64,000 bases of DNA from Siphonodentalium dalli (lineage: Eukaryota > Mollusca > Scaphopoda > Gadilida > Siphonodentaliidae), in NCBI GenBank assembly GCA_032622095.1, contig CP136061.1, positions 59,789,301 to 59,853,300 on the forward strand, in the 5' to 3' direction. Numbering within the stretch: position 1 is the first letter of the stretch; each line of letters starts with the position of its first letter. Under the pieces are notes generated by a model. It worked only from the letters and a program-made list of their open reading frames with translations. It ran no database searches and had not been told where the DNA came from. This document shows positions 11,896 through 21,741 of this stretch, in pieces. The position numbers and the translations under genes were made by a program.

Positions 11896-12068
11896 AAGCA
11901 TATATGCTCTCACCTTCCATATATGAAGCCAACATACGCAAGGGTCACAGTAGAACACACGTGTATGTCGGTAATCACATCGCTTGGCACTACTTCGTTG
12001 CGATAAATATATTTTCGACAATGATTCTCCACAATCGCATGGTAGAAGGAAGTTATTTTCACCGAATG
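11896..12068 (-). pseudogene. Remnant of cGAS-like/Mab-21 C-terminus
   Basis: This matches the last part of the intact exon at 17077-17268, including the segments around GGTAATCACATCGCTTGGCA and ACAATCGCATGGTAGAAGGA on the plus strand. The stop-codon region is deleted. The homology stops at the codons for the CACCGAATG stretch and continues directly with sequence that in copy 2 lies upstream of the exon (18546 onward). The GS motif, catalytic acids and acceptor are all gone. Confidence 0.85.
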
Positions 12069-12640
12069 CCAGAGGTGAGTAGGTAGCGGTCGATCAGAAC
12101 ATTAAATTATAGCGTACGTACATATGTACACCCTACACTGTATATGACTTTAAAAACATCAACTATTGGTTCTGAATGGTATAGTTTTGAATGCACATAT
12201 ATGCGATATAAATACAATTACACTGATTTGATAAATGAGCTATTAATTACAAGGATAATGGGGTCATGCATGTTCTTACCAGTATGATGCTGGTCACACC
12301 TGACTGGGACATGCATGACTCCATTGTGAATAAATCGCTTTCCACCGACAGAAGGATATATACGGCTATTCTGTTTTAATCTCAATTTTTAACTTGATAT
12401 TTGGTATTATTGTCATGGCTCTTGGAAACCATTAACGGTGCCTCATCCACACTAGCCAAGACCACATAATCATATTCATATCACATTTAGCTCCCTCCCA
12501 CTAATACATAGTTAAGCATGCATTTTAAACATATATTGTTTTCCGAACCGTAACAATGACCAAACTTATTGCGTTTAAAATAGCTCTCATCAGAAGAACT
12601 TGAACAATCACGCACCATTTCCTTTGTCCGAAATACTTAC

Positions 12641-12681
12641 ATGGCAGCATGTTCTTGAGGTCTTGCCACATCAATTTCAAC
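12641..12681 (-). pseudogene. 41-nt exon Y1, orphaned
   Basis: Between a CTGTCTACAG acceptor and a CCAT/GTAAGT donor. It encodes LKLMWQDLKNMLP in the phase that fits exon X1 upstream and the cGAS-like exon downstream. Its partner exon has been deleted in this copy, so it is an orphan unless spliced to something else. Confidence 0.6.
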
Positions 12682-13329
12682 CTGTAGACAGAGTTAAATA
12701 CTATTTTACTGGGTGGTTAGTTTGATAGTTGAGCGAAATTTCAAATTATAAAAGTATATCCATGCAGTTGTATATTGGCTATACATAGTAACCTTGCTGA
12801 TGACAAATATCACTATCACAATATGCCGATGTAACTATAGAAAGCACAGTGCACCATCCACTATACAGTGGGCAACTGACTTGTTAAACAACGCTACGCC
12901 AACAATGATCTCGCCATGTTTGAATCGGGAATTCTGTGATCATTTACATTAATATTTGAGCAAATACCACGAAGTGTTACCAAGTCCTCAGTTAGCGGCG
13001 ACATATTCAACGAAACAATAACAATACTTAAAGAAAAAACGCTCATTTAGTATAGACTTCAAGCGTTTCTCAATTTGATCAAACAGTCACCAATATGTTT
13101 TCACAAGTGATGGACGAAAAATATATAATATCATTTGAATAAAGCGCAGAAGAATGTCACAGAGCGAAATATCCGCTAAAGGGACATTGTTGTTACTGTT
13201 ATGTCAACAATTTGGACAACGAATTTCAATGTACAGTTATAACAGTTTTCACTATGCATGCGTATAATATGCAATGAAAGTGGACTGATTATAATGGTTT
13301 GGCGGATAGATGATGTTCCAAAAGCATAC

Positions 13330-13484
13330 CTGTGTAATGTCTGGATTTTCTGCGCGTGATTGTTGGTCACGTGTTCAACCGACATAGGGCCACATTCTGT
13401 CGACTTAGTTACCGAACAAGCGTGATTTTCGGAGACATCGAGCTGTTCGTTGAAGTCCGATCTGACCTCGGTATCGACTCCTGC
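13330..13484 (-). pseudogene. 155-nt exon X1, open frame but orphaned
   Basis: Acceptor CATTCACAG and donor ACACAG/GTATGC flank 51 codons plus two bases. It begins in phase 0 and ends so that the first base of exon Y1 completes an Arg codon. The peptide is acidic and polar (EVRSDFNEQLDVSENHACSV) and looks like a linker. Unlike its duplicate at 19792-19952 it has no stop. It is called pseudogene only because the catalytic exon downstream is gone. Confidence 0.55.
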
Positions 13485-13612
13485 CTGTGAATGCGACAAA
13501 TGATTACAAACGGACGAGTAAATGCAGCTTCAGCTAAAAAACATTTGAAATTGATAAGGCCGTATATTAGCTATATATATATATACATAATAATACTACG
13601 TATGTCTACCGT

Positions 13613-15232
13613 GAAAGCGTCATTCGCGGGGCAGTAACTTTTGATGACAAAAATAGTGATTATAATCTGGTGGCTGAATTCAATGTTGACACTTTTTCTC
13701 CTCCGAACTGAGTTTATCCTCCGGGTTGTCGGAAGTCGATTACAGGGCGTGGTAATTCTTAAGGTTCAAATGCGCCATGTCCGTACAAAGGGTAAAATCT
13801 ATTAAATTGAGAAATCAGGCATTACCAATATACGATAAAGTAACTAAACGGTTGTATGCAAAAAGTGTAATATATTTAGAAATATAGGATTATGGCTGAA
13901 ATAACTGTTCATTATTTTAGCGAATGAATCCATCGATACCGCAGGCCGAGATCGTTCTATTCGCTGAAATAATTCACAGTCTGAAGCTATTATCCAGCTT
14001 AAAATATGGTCTAATCCAATCAGTCATATCTGATCATAATGGATTAACCCAATAATTGGACCAGCACACCTGAGTCGTACCATATGGTTGGCCCTGTCCA
14101 ACTGTTCATTGTCAACATAATGGACTGACAGTACCCTTTGCTTTTTCAAACCGTTAACTGAAAACGACGTGTTTGCTCTTATATTTCGGCAATTGTATAT
14201 ATTATTTATCGCTTGTGTATTTCGGATTTGGCGGAGAATTATAAATTGAACGATTAATTGGTGCACTTGGTATGCTTAGATTCGAGAAATTTTAGAAGTG
14301 TGAAAATTTAATGCCTGGAATTCGAAATTAGAGGCTCTATATGTATATTCCTTCTGCTATACTTGCAGTTGTCAGTCAGAGCGCCATATAGTTGAAAATC
14401 ATTGTATATGAGATTTGTGGATTTTGCACCATATACTTGAAAATCATTGTATGTGAGATTTGTGGAGGCATGGACTCAGTATGATGGTTCATTTTTTTTC
14501 AAATGTGCTTGCTTCAGTGAACAAATTCTCACTTATTATCAAGATGGTCATGTATATATTGATCGGAGTGGCACACTGAGATGTTCAACTCAGATCAAGC
14601 TAGAAAAACATTTCGGTTTTCGCACATGTCGGGGTTATAGCACCCGTGGGAACCTCGATACATGCATATATTATTTAATCATGCATGTACATGTAAGTCA
14701 TATAAAATAAATAGTTGACAGTGAAATAACCGTCCATTAAGTTCGATGTTGAGCTTTCGTTATTAAAATAATTGGAGTTCCGTGATGGTGATGTTTTAAT
14801 TCCACAATATACTAATGTAAGGACGCATTTAGCACAATATAGTCACTCTCTTAACCATATGTCATTATTGGAGAGAACGCAGTTGTTTGTGAAACGATTG
14901 GCTTTCCGTATAGTTAGCTCATTGCTAGAAGCCACCTCGAGAGTTTGAACATAAACTGTGACATAAATGATAACTTTATCGATGAGATTTGCGGATGATA
15001 TCTTGCAGTAAATAGGTTAATACATAGTTGACCGATATTTCGTAGAATTAGTGTAGTTATGGGTGAGAAAACCATAGTGAAAGATTACCGGTCAATGGGA
15101 CACATATACCCGTTCCAAATCCCTATCACTGTATGTGCTGCATTGAAAGTACGCAAGTGACCGTGACGAAGTTCGCCGATTTACCCGTACCCGTTACCAT
15201 CGGACGGGTATCGCAAACTCGCTATTATATTT
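13613..15232. other. Spacer between the two duplicated blocks
   Basis: No gene is supported. It holds a 45-bp tandem duplication at 14384-14466 with the core TTGAAAATCATTGTAT. If the array is read right to left, this is the region between exon W2 and exon X1. Confidence 0.5.
14384..14466. repeat. 45-bp tandem duplication
   Basis: Two units (14384-14428 and 14429-14466) each start CCATATA and share TTGAAAATCATTGTAT followed by GAGATTTGTGGA. Confidence 0.85.
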
Positions 15233-15321
15233 TGTCCACAACATAATATCAATAATATCAATGACAATGCTAGTGGTCAATCATACCAAATATTGATCAT
15301 ACAGTATGCCCCTCTTTGAAT

Positions 15322-15420
15322 GGGAACACTGGTACGTCATGTCCGCGGTTCTAGATTCTTACTCCCCGAATTGTGGAGAGTAAGAATCTAGACTCGCGAA
15401 CATGACATACCAGTGTTCCC
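15322..15420. repeat. 99-bp foldback palindrome, copy 2
   Basis: Arms of about 45 bp run from GGGAACACTGG to CCAGTGTTCCC around a GAATTGT loop, with the core TCTAGATTCTTACTC / GAGTAAGAATCTAGA. The copy 1 version at 7758-7853 has lost part of its arm pairing, so the palindrome predates the duplication. Confidence 0.85.
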
Positions 15421-15559
15421 GTTCTATATTTAGTATATTGTCTTGGTATCCCGTCGTTCGCGAACATAGAAAAAACATGGATTGGAATACACCTCAATAT
15501 ATCAGAGACATAATCATGCATTACAAAAAACATATATTATCCTGTCACATGACTCTTAC

Positions 15560-15672
15560 CTGATCTACATATGCATTGTGTTTCTCTATGGCATCGTTAC
15601 GATCCGTTTGTTCTCGATCCGCGCTGTCGACTTTGCATGTATCCGATAAATTTGTGGGATGACTGCTTTCTG
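15560..15672 (-). CDS. 113-nt conserved exon W2
   Basis: Duplicate of exon W1, with acceptor TTTCTTAG and donor CAG/GTAAGA. It has the same single open frame and the same phases. The peptide includes CKVDSADREQTDRNDAIEK. On the minus strand it lies upstream of X1 (13330-13484), which begins in phase 0, so W2-X1 splicing is possible. The gene it serves is unresolved. Confidence 0.5.
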
Positions 15673-16137
15673 CTAAGAAACAATATTAACTGACAGTATG
15701 GCAAACGCGTTGCCGATATAAGCATTTATGGTTAGTAGATTCTTGTAAACTTTAGGATTTCACAACATACACCTGGGAACATAATGGCAACGTAGCCATT
15801 TAGTATATTAATAGGATGTAGGAACATATAGCTGGTGTGTGTCCAATTACGGTTTCCACAGATATTCAACAGTGATATAGGAGTTCATGGTTGCTAGGCG
15901 ACAATGCGTAAGCAGAAATATTTTAATTAGTTTTACAGCGCATGTCCGTATGTTGTAACTCACCCGAGAACATACAGTGTTTTCGCCATTTCTGTGAAAA
16001 ACTATGACAATTGTGGAAACTAAAACTAAGAGTCTCGTAAAATGAAAAACAGTGTTATCATCATTGATTAATTTCCAACATCATTGCGCAAATAGATATT
16101 TCAATACATTATGATTATAGACATTAAAGGGGTACTG

Positions 16138-16710
16138 TACACCAAATGTTGTTGTTGGTTTCTATAGTCTCCGAGTCGGAGAATAAGGTAAAAACAAATT
16201 CATTATTTGAAAGTCTGTTGAGTACGAAGTAGTGTTACGGATGACAAATTTACCGGAATGCAAAAATACAAATTGTCGTTGTCGAGTAGTTTTTGTACAG
16301 TGTTCAACCAAATGAATCAAATAAAAGTTATATTATAGGCATACTAGTCCCATATAATCATTTAAATTATTGTATCGTCGCTAGTCAGTGGGTGGCTTGA
16401 GTGTTCTCCCCATATCATCATAATATTTTAAGCGATCGTGTGTGCGATCGGTTTAACAATCCAGTATCCCTCAATTAATTTATTTGATTACGGAAATTCG
16501 TAATTTAATTGACGCCATTTTATGGCTCCAGTCATAAATTCAATTTATATCAAATTATTAACTTTTAAATTATTAAATTTTAAGATAGCCTATTAACCTG
16601 AGCGTTTACAGAATACATCTTCGACTCAAATTACTTATGTTTCTATATATTATCGATATTAGATCGTTGTTGTTACCGGAAATTTAATGAAAATGGCGTA
16701 CAGTACCCAT
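16138..16710 (-). mobile_element. 573-bp TTAA MITE, copy 2
   Basis: Opposite-orientation copy of the element at 2822-3414, with ends AGGGGTACTGTACACC and GCGTACAGTACCCAT, flanked by TTAA at 16134-16137 and 16711-16714. The matching position in duplication copy 1 (11819-11822) has one TTAA and no element, so it is a clean filled versus empty site. Confidence 0.92.
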
Positions 16711-17076
16711 TTAAAGTAGTTGTTTGAATATTGGCAACTTAACACTAAAAGTATGAACGGATATCAACATTAGGCTGAACAAAGAATTTTAAGTGCGACA
16801 AGCGACGGGCTCTAGAATAGAATAGTTACATAATAGACAGTTGCTGAGTGGTAATTATACATGGGACTTTATTTGCCAACCCAGCTGTGCCAAATTTAAA
16901 AATCTTGGATAAATCGACCAAACTTGACTTTATTCTGAGATGTGTTATACTTAAGATATGTACGGTAAGTATATGCCTACCGCCTCTTAGCTGTCCCGAT
17001 ATACATGTAGCAGTGATATGCATGTCCAGGTACATGTACGTAGCTGTGGTAGATAGTTGCAGCGGAGTTCGTTAAA

Positions 17077-18452
17077 TCAAGCACGTGTGTACCCTATCAT
17101 CAAATATATGCTCTCACCTTCCATATCTGGAGACAGCATACGCAAGGACCACAGTAGAACACAAGTGTCGGTAATCACGTCGCTTGGCACTACCTCGTTG
17201 CGATAAATATATTTGCGACAATGATTCTCTACAATCGCATGGTAGAAGGAAGTTATTTTCACCGAATGTTGTGGAATGATGTATTTTTTCTTATTGCAAA
17301 TAGTTTCCGTGCGTGACTTGTCTTGGAATATATTGTGACTAGCACCCTGTTTCTGGTGTATCGCATATAACAGGAACATTTCCAAAACCCGATTTGTCAG
17401 CTGACCTTCACCCCAAAAGCGAATGTCACCGTAATATTTGCACATGTGATACGTAATCAGCTTCATTTGGTATGAAGGGTATGCTGATTTATCACAATTG
17501 CATTGCTCAGACCGTTCGAAGTGCGGAAGTAAATAGTGAACAAGACATTTACCAAGCTGATAACATTTCCTTACAGCATTTCGCTTTGAAGAGCAAGTGA
17601 ACATTCTTGCCTCGGCGAACGTAGAAGTCAAGTAGAAAATGTCGCCGCTATCGTTCGCAATGTAGAACGCATATGACGGTTGTTCGGCTAGAGGGATGAT
17701 GATGGACCTTTGGGAGGTGGGAACTTGGCTTTCGTCGCGTATACCCACTGACATGTCAAATTTGATCTGCGATGTTATCCACGTCCCATGACTTTTCACC
17801 GATCTCTTGAATGTGAAGGTGAAGGCTATCGCTTTGTGTCTATCGCAATGTTTGACGTATTCAATAGTATCCGTCGTTCCGATTACCAACAACAATGCGT
17901 CAACTAACCGTTGTCTGATCACGTGTCCCACCTTTTCTGTTTCGATGTCATCTAGGCAGGACTCACTTTCCTTGAACGCATACGGTGTTTCATGTGTTAT
18001 TGGAAAGTACATTTTGTGTTTTTCGTATAACCATGGAAGAAATACCACGAAGTCTGCTTCGTCCATTTCAACAACTTTCGTACCTTCACACGTTGAACCA
18101 AGAAGCACTGCAGTTGCATTGGTGAATACTTTCCCGCCATTGTGTCTCAGATGGCGGAGTGCGTCCTCCATCATTTTCATCGTGACGTTCATGACATCCA
18201 TACTTTCTGGGCGTGCTGTTACGTCGCAGTCAGACTGCAATAATTGCACGAGTTTGTATAAATGACTGTCAGTGTCCGGCCGATGGCGGACAGACGAAGC
18301 AATTTCCAGAATCTCCGGTGGGATTTCGTCCTTACTATCGGTCATTATAGGGAGGAGGTTGTCCATTAATAATTGTTTAGTCGTAGGTATTGTGTCCAGT
18401 ATATCATGCTGAGGATGGATAGTTGTTAAGCTACAACGCCAGAAGAAATCAC
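17077..18452 (-). CDS. cGAS-like receptor / Mab-21 domain protein, terminal exon
   Basis: The exon is open from an acceptor (ATTCAAACAG, plus-strand 18453-18462) to a TGA at 17077-17079, about 457 residues. The first internal Met is at 18364-18366, and numbering here starts from it. Residues 89-91 give LGS, followed by EMDEADFVVFLP with E103 and D105. IKFDMSVGI supplies D204. This is the G-S...[E/D]-h-[E/D]...D nucleotidyltransferase signature of cGAS-like receptors. The later PSYQMKLITYHMCKYYGD plus a following FW is the Mab-21 C-terminal helical block. A cGAS-type HCCC zinc ribbon is not evident. In animals with active members, such enzymes sense nucleic acid and make cyclic dinucleotides for STING. 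That role is inferred here. The 28 residues before the Met remain open and start CDFFWRCSLTTI when joined to exon Y2, so the real protein is longer. The frame is intact, unlike the copy 1 remnant. Confidence 0.85.
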
Positions 18453-19112
18453 CTGTTTGAATAATATAAAATTTTGGTCAGTATTTTGTCAGTATTTTAT
18501 CAAGAAACAAAACAAAAAACAACAAATGTTTGTATAGTCGCGTGGGGTGAGTAGGTAACGGTCGATCAGAACATTAAATTATAGCGTACGTACATATGTA
18601 TACCCCATACTGTATAGTATATGCCTTTAAAAACATCAAATATTGATTCTGAATGGTATAGTTTTGTAAGCACATATTTGCGATCAGAATACAATTACAC
18701 TACTGTTATAAATGAGCTATTAATTGCAGGGATACGGGTCGTGGATGTTCTTACCACACTAGTCACACTTGACTGGAACATGCATGACTCCATTGTGAAT
18801 AAATCACTTTCCACCGACAGAAGGATATAATTATACGGCTATTCTATTTTTCTCTCAATTTTAAACTTGATATTTGTATATATTATAATAGCTCTTGGAA
18901 ACCATAATGGGTGCCTCACCCACACTAACCTAGACCACATAATCAAATTCATATCACATTTAGCTCCCTCACACTAATACATAGTTAAGCATGCATTGTA
19001 AACTTAGATTTTTTCCGAACCGCAACAATGACCAAACTTATTGCGTTTAAAACGGATCTTATCGGAAGAACTTGAACAATCACACACCATTTCATTTGTC
19101 CGAAATACTTAC

Positions 19113-19153
19113 ATGGCGCCATGTTCTCGAGGTCTTGCCACATCAATTTCAAC
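19113..19153 (-). CDS. 41-nt exon Y2 of the cGAS-like gene
   Basis: Acceptor CTGTCTACAG and donor CCAT/GTAAGT. It encodes LKLMWQDLENMAP and its last base starts the Cys codon completed by the cGAS-like exon at 18452. The exon length, both splice sites and the frame are conserved in the duplicate at 12641-12681. Confidence 0.7.
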
Positions 19154-19791
19154 CTGTAGACAGAGTTAAATACTATTTTACTGGGCGGTTAGTTTGAGAG
19201 TTCAGCGAAATTTCAAACCACTGGGCTGTATCATAACTTATACGTTATAATATTATACTCATTCAGTTGTATATTGAGCGCTGATGACTAATATCACAAT
19301 ATGCCGCTGTACCTATAGAAACCACAGTGTGCCATCCCCTAGAGTGAGTAAATGACTTGTTAAACAACGCTACGGCCACCAATGATGTCGCCATTTTTGA
19401 ACCGGGCATGCTGTGATCATTTACGTAAATATTTGAGCAAATACCACAAAGTGTTACCAAGTCCTCATAGCGGCCACATAATTATTCCATCAAACTATAA
19501 CAATAAAAAGAGAAAAACGCTAATTTAGTATTGACATCGAGCGTTCTCAACTTCATCAAACTATTATCAGTATGTTTTCACATGTGATAGACGCGCGGAC
19601 AAATATCCAACTTCTTCTGCCACAAAGCGAAATATCTGCAAAAGGGGCGCTGTTGTTACTGTCTTGTCCATAATTTGGACAACGAACTTCAATGTATAGT
19701 TTCACAAACTTCACTATGCATGTGTATAATATGCCATGAAAGTGGATCGATTATACGTGTTGGCGGATAGATGATGTTCCAAAAGCATTAC

Positions 19792-19952
19792 CTGTATAAT
19801 GACTGCATTTGCTGCTGGTGATTGTTGGTCACGTGTTCAACCGTCATAGGTCCACATTATGTCGCCTTACATGTAGTTACCGAACAAGCGAGATTTTCGG
19901 AGACATTGAGCTGTTCATTGAAGTCCGATTTGACCTCGGCATCGACTCCTGC
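19792..19952 (-). CDS. 161-nt exon X2 of the cGAS-like gene, carrying an in-frame TAA
   Basis: Same position and splice sites as X1 (155 nt) but with a 6-bp insertion and a G-to-T change that makes TAA at 19857-19859 in the frame forced by exon Y2 and the catalytic exon. Either the full-length product is lost, or translation starts after the stop, where ATG ACG GTT GAA follows two codons later. A short product with intact catalytic domain is therefore still possible. Confidence 0.6.
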
Positions 19953-20069
19953 CTGTGAATGCGACAAATGATTACACACAGACGAGAATATGCAGCTTCA
20001 GCTAAAAACATTTGTAATTTATAAGGCCGTATTAGCTATATATACATAATAATGCTAAGTATGTCCACT

Positions 20070-21275
20070 GGAATCGTATACATGTTTTGCACAGAACTGC
20101 ACTGGTGTTTTAATGATAGGTAGTTGATGACACGTAAGTATAGAAGTTACATAGGCAATATGACCGAATTGTTCACTCTCATCGGTGTTTTGTGATAAAG
20201 TTATGAGGTGCCCAAAAATATGATAGTTACCAATGTTGGGAGAAATTGTGATAAAGTTACACATTCAGCTTAATGAAAGTCTTACAAAAAACTGTTTGAA
20301 AGTTGATGAGAGAAGGTTGTTTATGGAACAAATTTTTGTCAGTTAAGACCCATCAATTCGAATATTATCCACCCCTTTCGAAGAGATGTTTGCGTATTTG
20401 TATATAATGTTCAGTTTAGCCAAGGACCATGAGGATCATTCTCATTGACCGGAAATTTATAAATATTTAAGTACATGCAGGAGGCGGCCATTTGGTCACC
20501 CGAGCTTTTATCAACCTGGATACCTTTATTACAATTGCTAGTCCAGGCACATTAGACGTAAAAGGGGAAAAGTAAGGAAGTAAATCGTGGCCATAACATC
20601 GAGGATGCGTCACGAAAAGTCCCTAAAATCGGAGTTCAGCTTTCGGAGTTAACCAATTTTTTTCATATAATTTATTTTTTATTTTTTTCACAATCATGGG
20701 TATAATGGCCGGCATGCTGTAACAATACTAACAACAACTATTACAATTGTTTCACCATAAAATGATAATGACGTAGTTTATATTAGTTTGTTAAACAACC
20801 ATAATATCAGTCAGCTCGGCATTTTTCGATTTCTGGTATGTCCCTAGGCTAGCAAACGTTACTTCCCCTGTAAATATGGCAATTTTCCTGTCATATCCAC
20901 ACTAACAAAAACTTATATTATTTTCACCATAACAATGCTACATGACAATGCTACAATATCATGCTCCTTGAATCGTAGTTGAAAAGGCTGATATTCACAT
21001 TGCAGTTGAACAATACAAGATTGGAATTTCTGTATACATCATTTGATTTCACTTGGCAACCTATTGTTCGTGTGATGTCATGCATGACCTTGTATAGCTT
21101 TCACTTAATGCCAAAGACTTGAATTGTTCAACCTATTGTTTTGGGAGAGTACAGAATTGTAAATGCATGACATATTATTGTTTTCTTTTGATATCTGAGT
21201 TAAAAATGTAATTGGAAATATATTTTATTCAACATTATAGCATTTCAGACTATTTTCAAGCTAAAGATTAGGGTC
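20070..21275. other. Non-coding, AT-rich; probable intron sequence
   Basis: No gene is supported. If exons right of 23 kb belong to the cGAS-like gene, this is intron. Confidence 0.45.
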
Positions 21276-21741
21276 GAATATGTGAACCGCCATATCAAAT
21301 CCAGTCGGAAGTCGGGATTTTTTTACCCTGTGCCAATGCATTCTCTTATATATGCGAGTCGACCATAGGTCACCTCGCATATATAAGAGAATGCATTGGC
21401 TTAACAATTTTTTATCATGTTTTTTAAATAAGTGTTTCTAACAATTTTAGGACTTAAAATAAAAAAACATCCATTACCCTGCAGGGAGCCCCACACATAT
21501 ATAGAAGCACATATAAGAGTGTCGTTTGCTCATGTTTGTCTGGGCCTATGTATGTGTGAACTTATAAAATTATTAAAGAATACAAGAACAAATTATTAAA
21601 ATTGTAAAAAACTGTTAGGCCAATGCATTCTCTTATATAAGCGAGGCGACCTATGGTCGACTCGCATATATAAGAGAATGCATTGGCACAGGGTAAAAAA
21701 AATCCCGACTTCCGATTTGATATGGCGGGTCGAACATATTC
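21276..21741. mobile_element. 466-bp compound foldback element
   Basis: Long inverted arms start GAATATGTGAACCGCCATAT at 21276 and end with the inverse near GGTCGAACATATTC at 21741. Each arm itself ends in a perfect hairpin made of GCCAATGCATTCTCTTATAT and its complement (about 21331-21400 and 21621-21691). About 220 bp of AT-rich spacer separates the arms. It has no coding capacity and looks like a foldback or MITE-type element. Confidence 0.85.

Larger units (their letters stand above)
11808..13612. repeat. Segmental duplication copy 1, right part
   Basis: It aligns with 16110-16137 plus 16711-17268 and 18546-20069. Relative to copy 2 it lacks the MITE (single TTAA at 11819-11822) and lacks about 1.28 kb covering most of the cGAS-like exon. 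The match ends at the ATACATAATAATACTA stretch near 13600. Confidence 0.85.
15233..20069. repeat. Segmental duplication copy 2
   Basis: Counterpart of 7677-8484 plus 11808-13612. It carries exon W2, a TTAA MITE, the intact cGAS-like exon, and exons Y2 and X2 in the same order and strand as copy 1, so the two blocks are direct tandem duplicates separated by about 1.6 kb. Confidence 0.85.
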
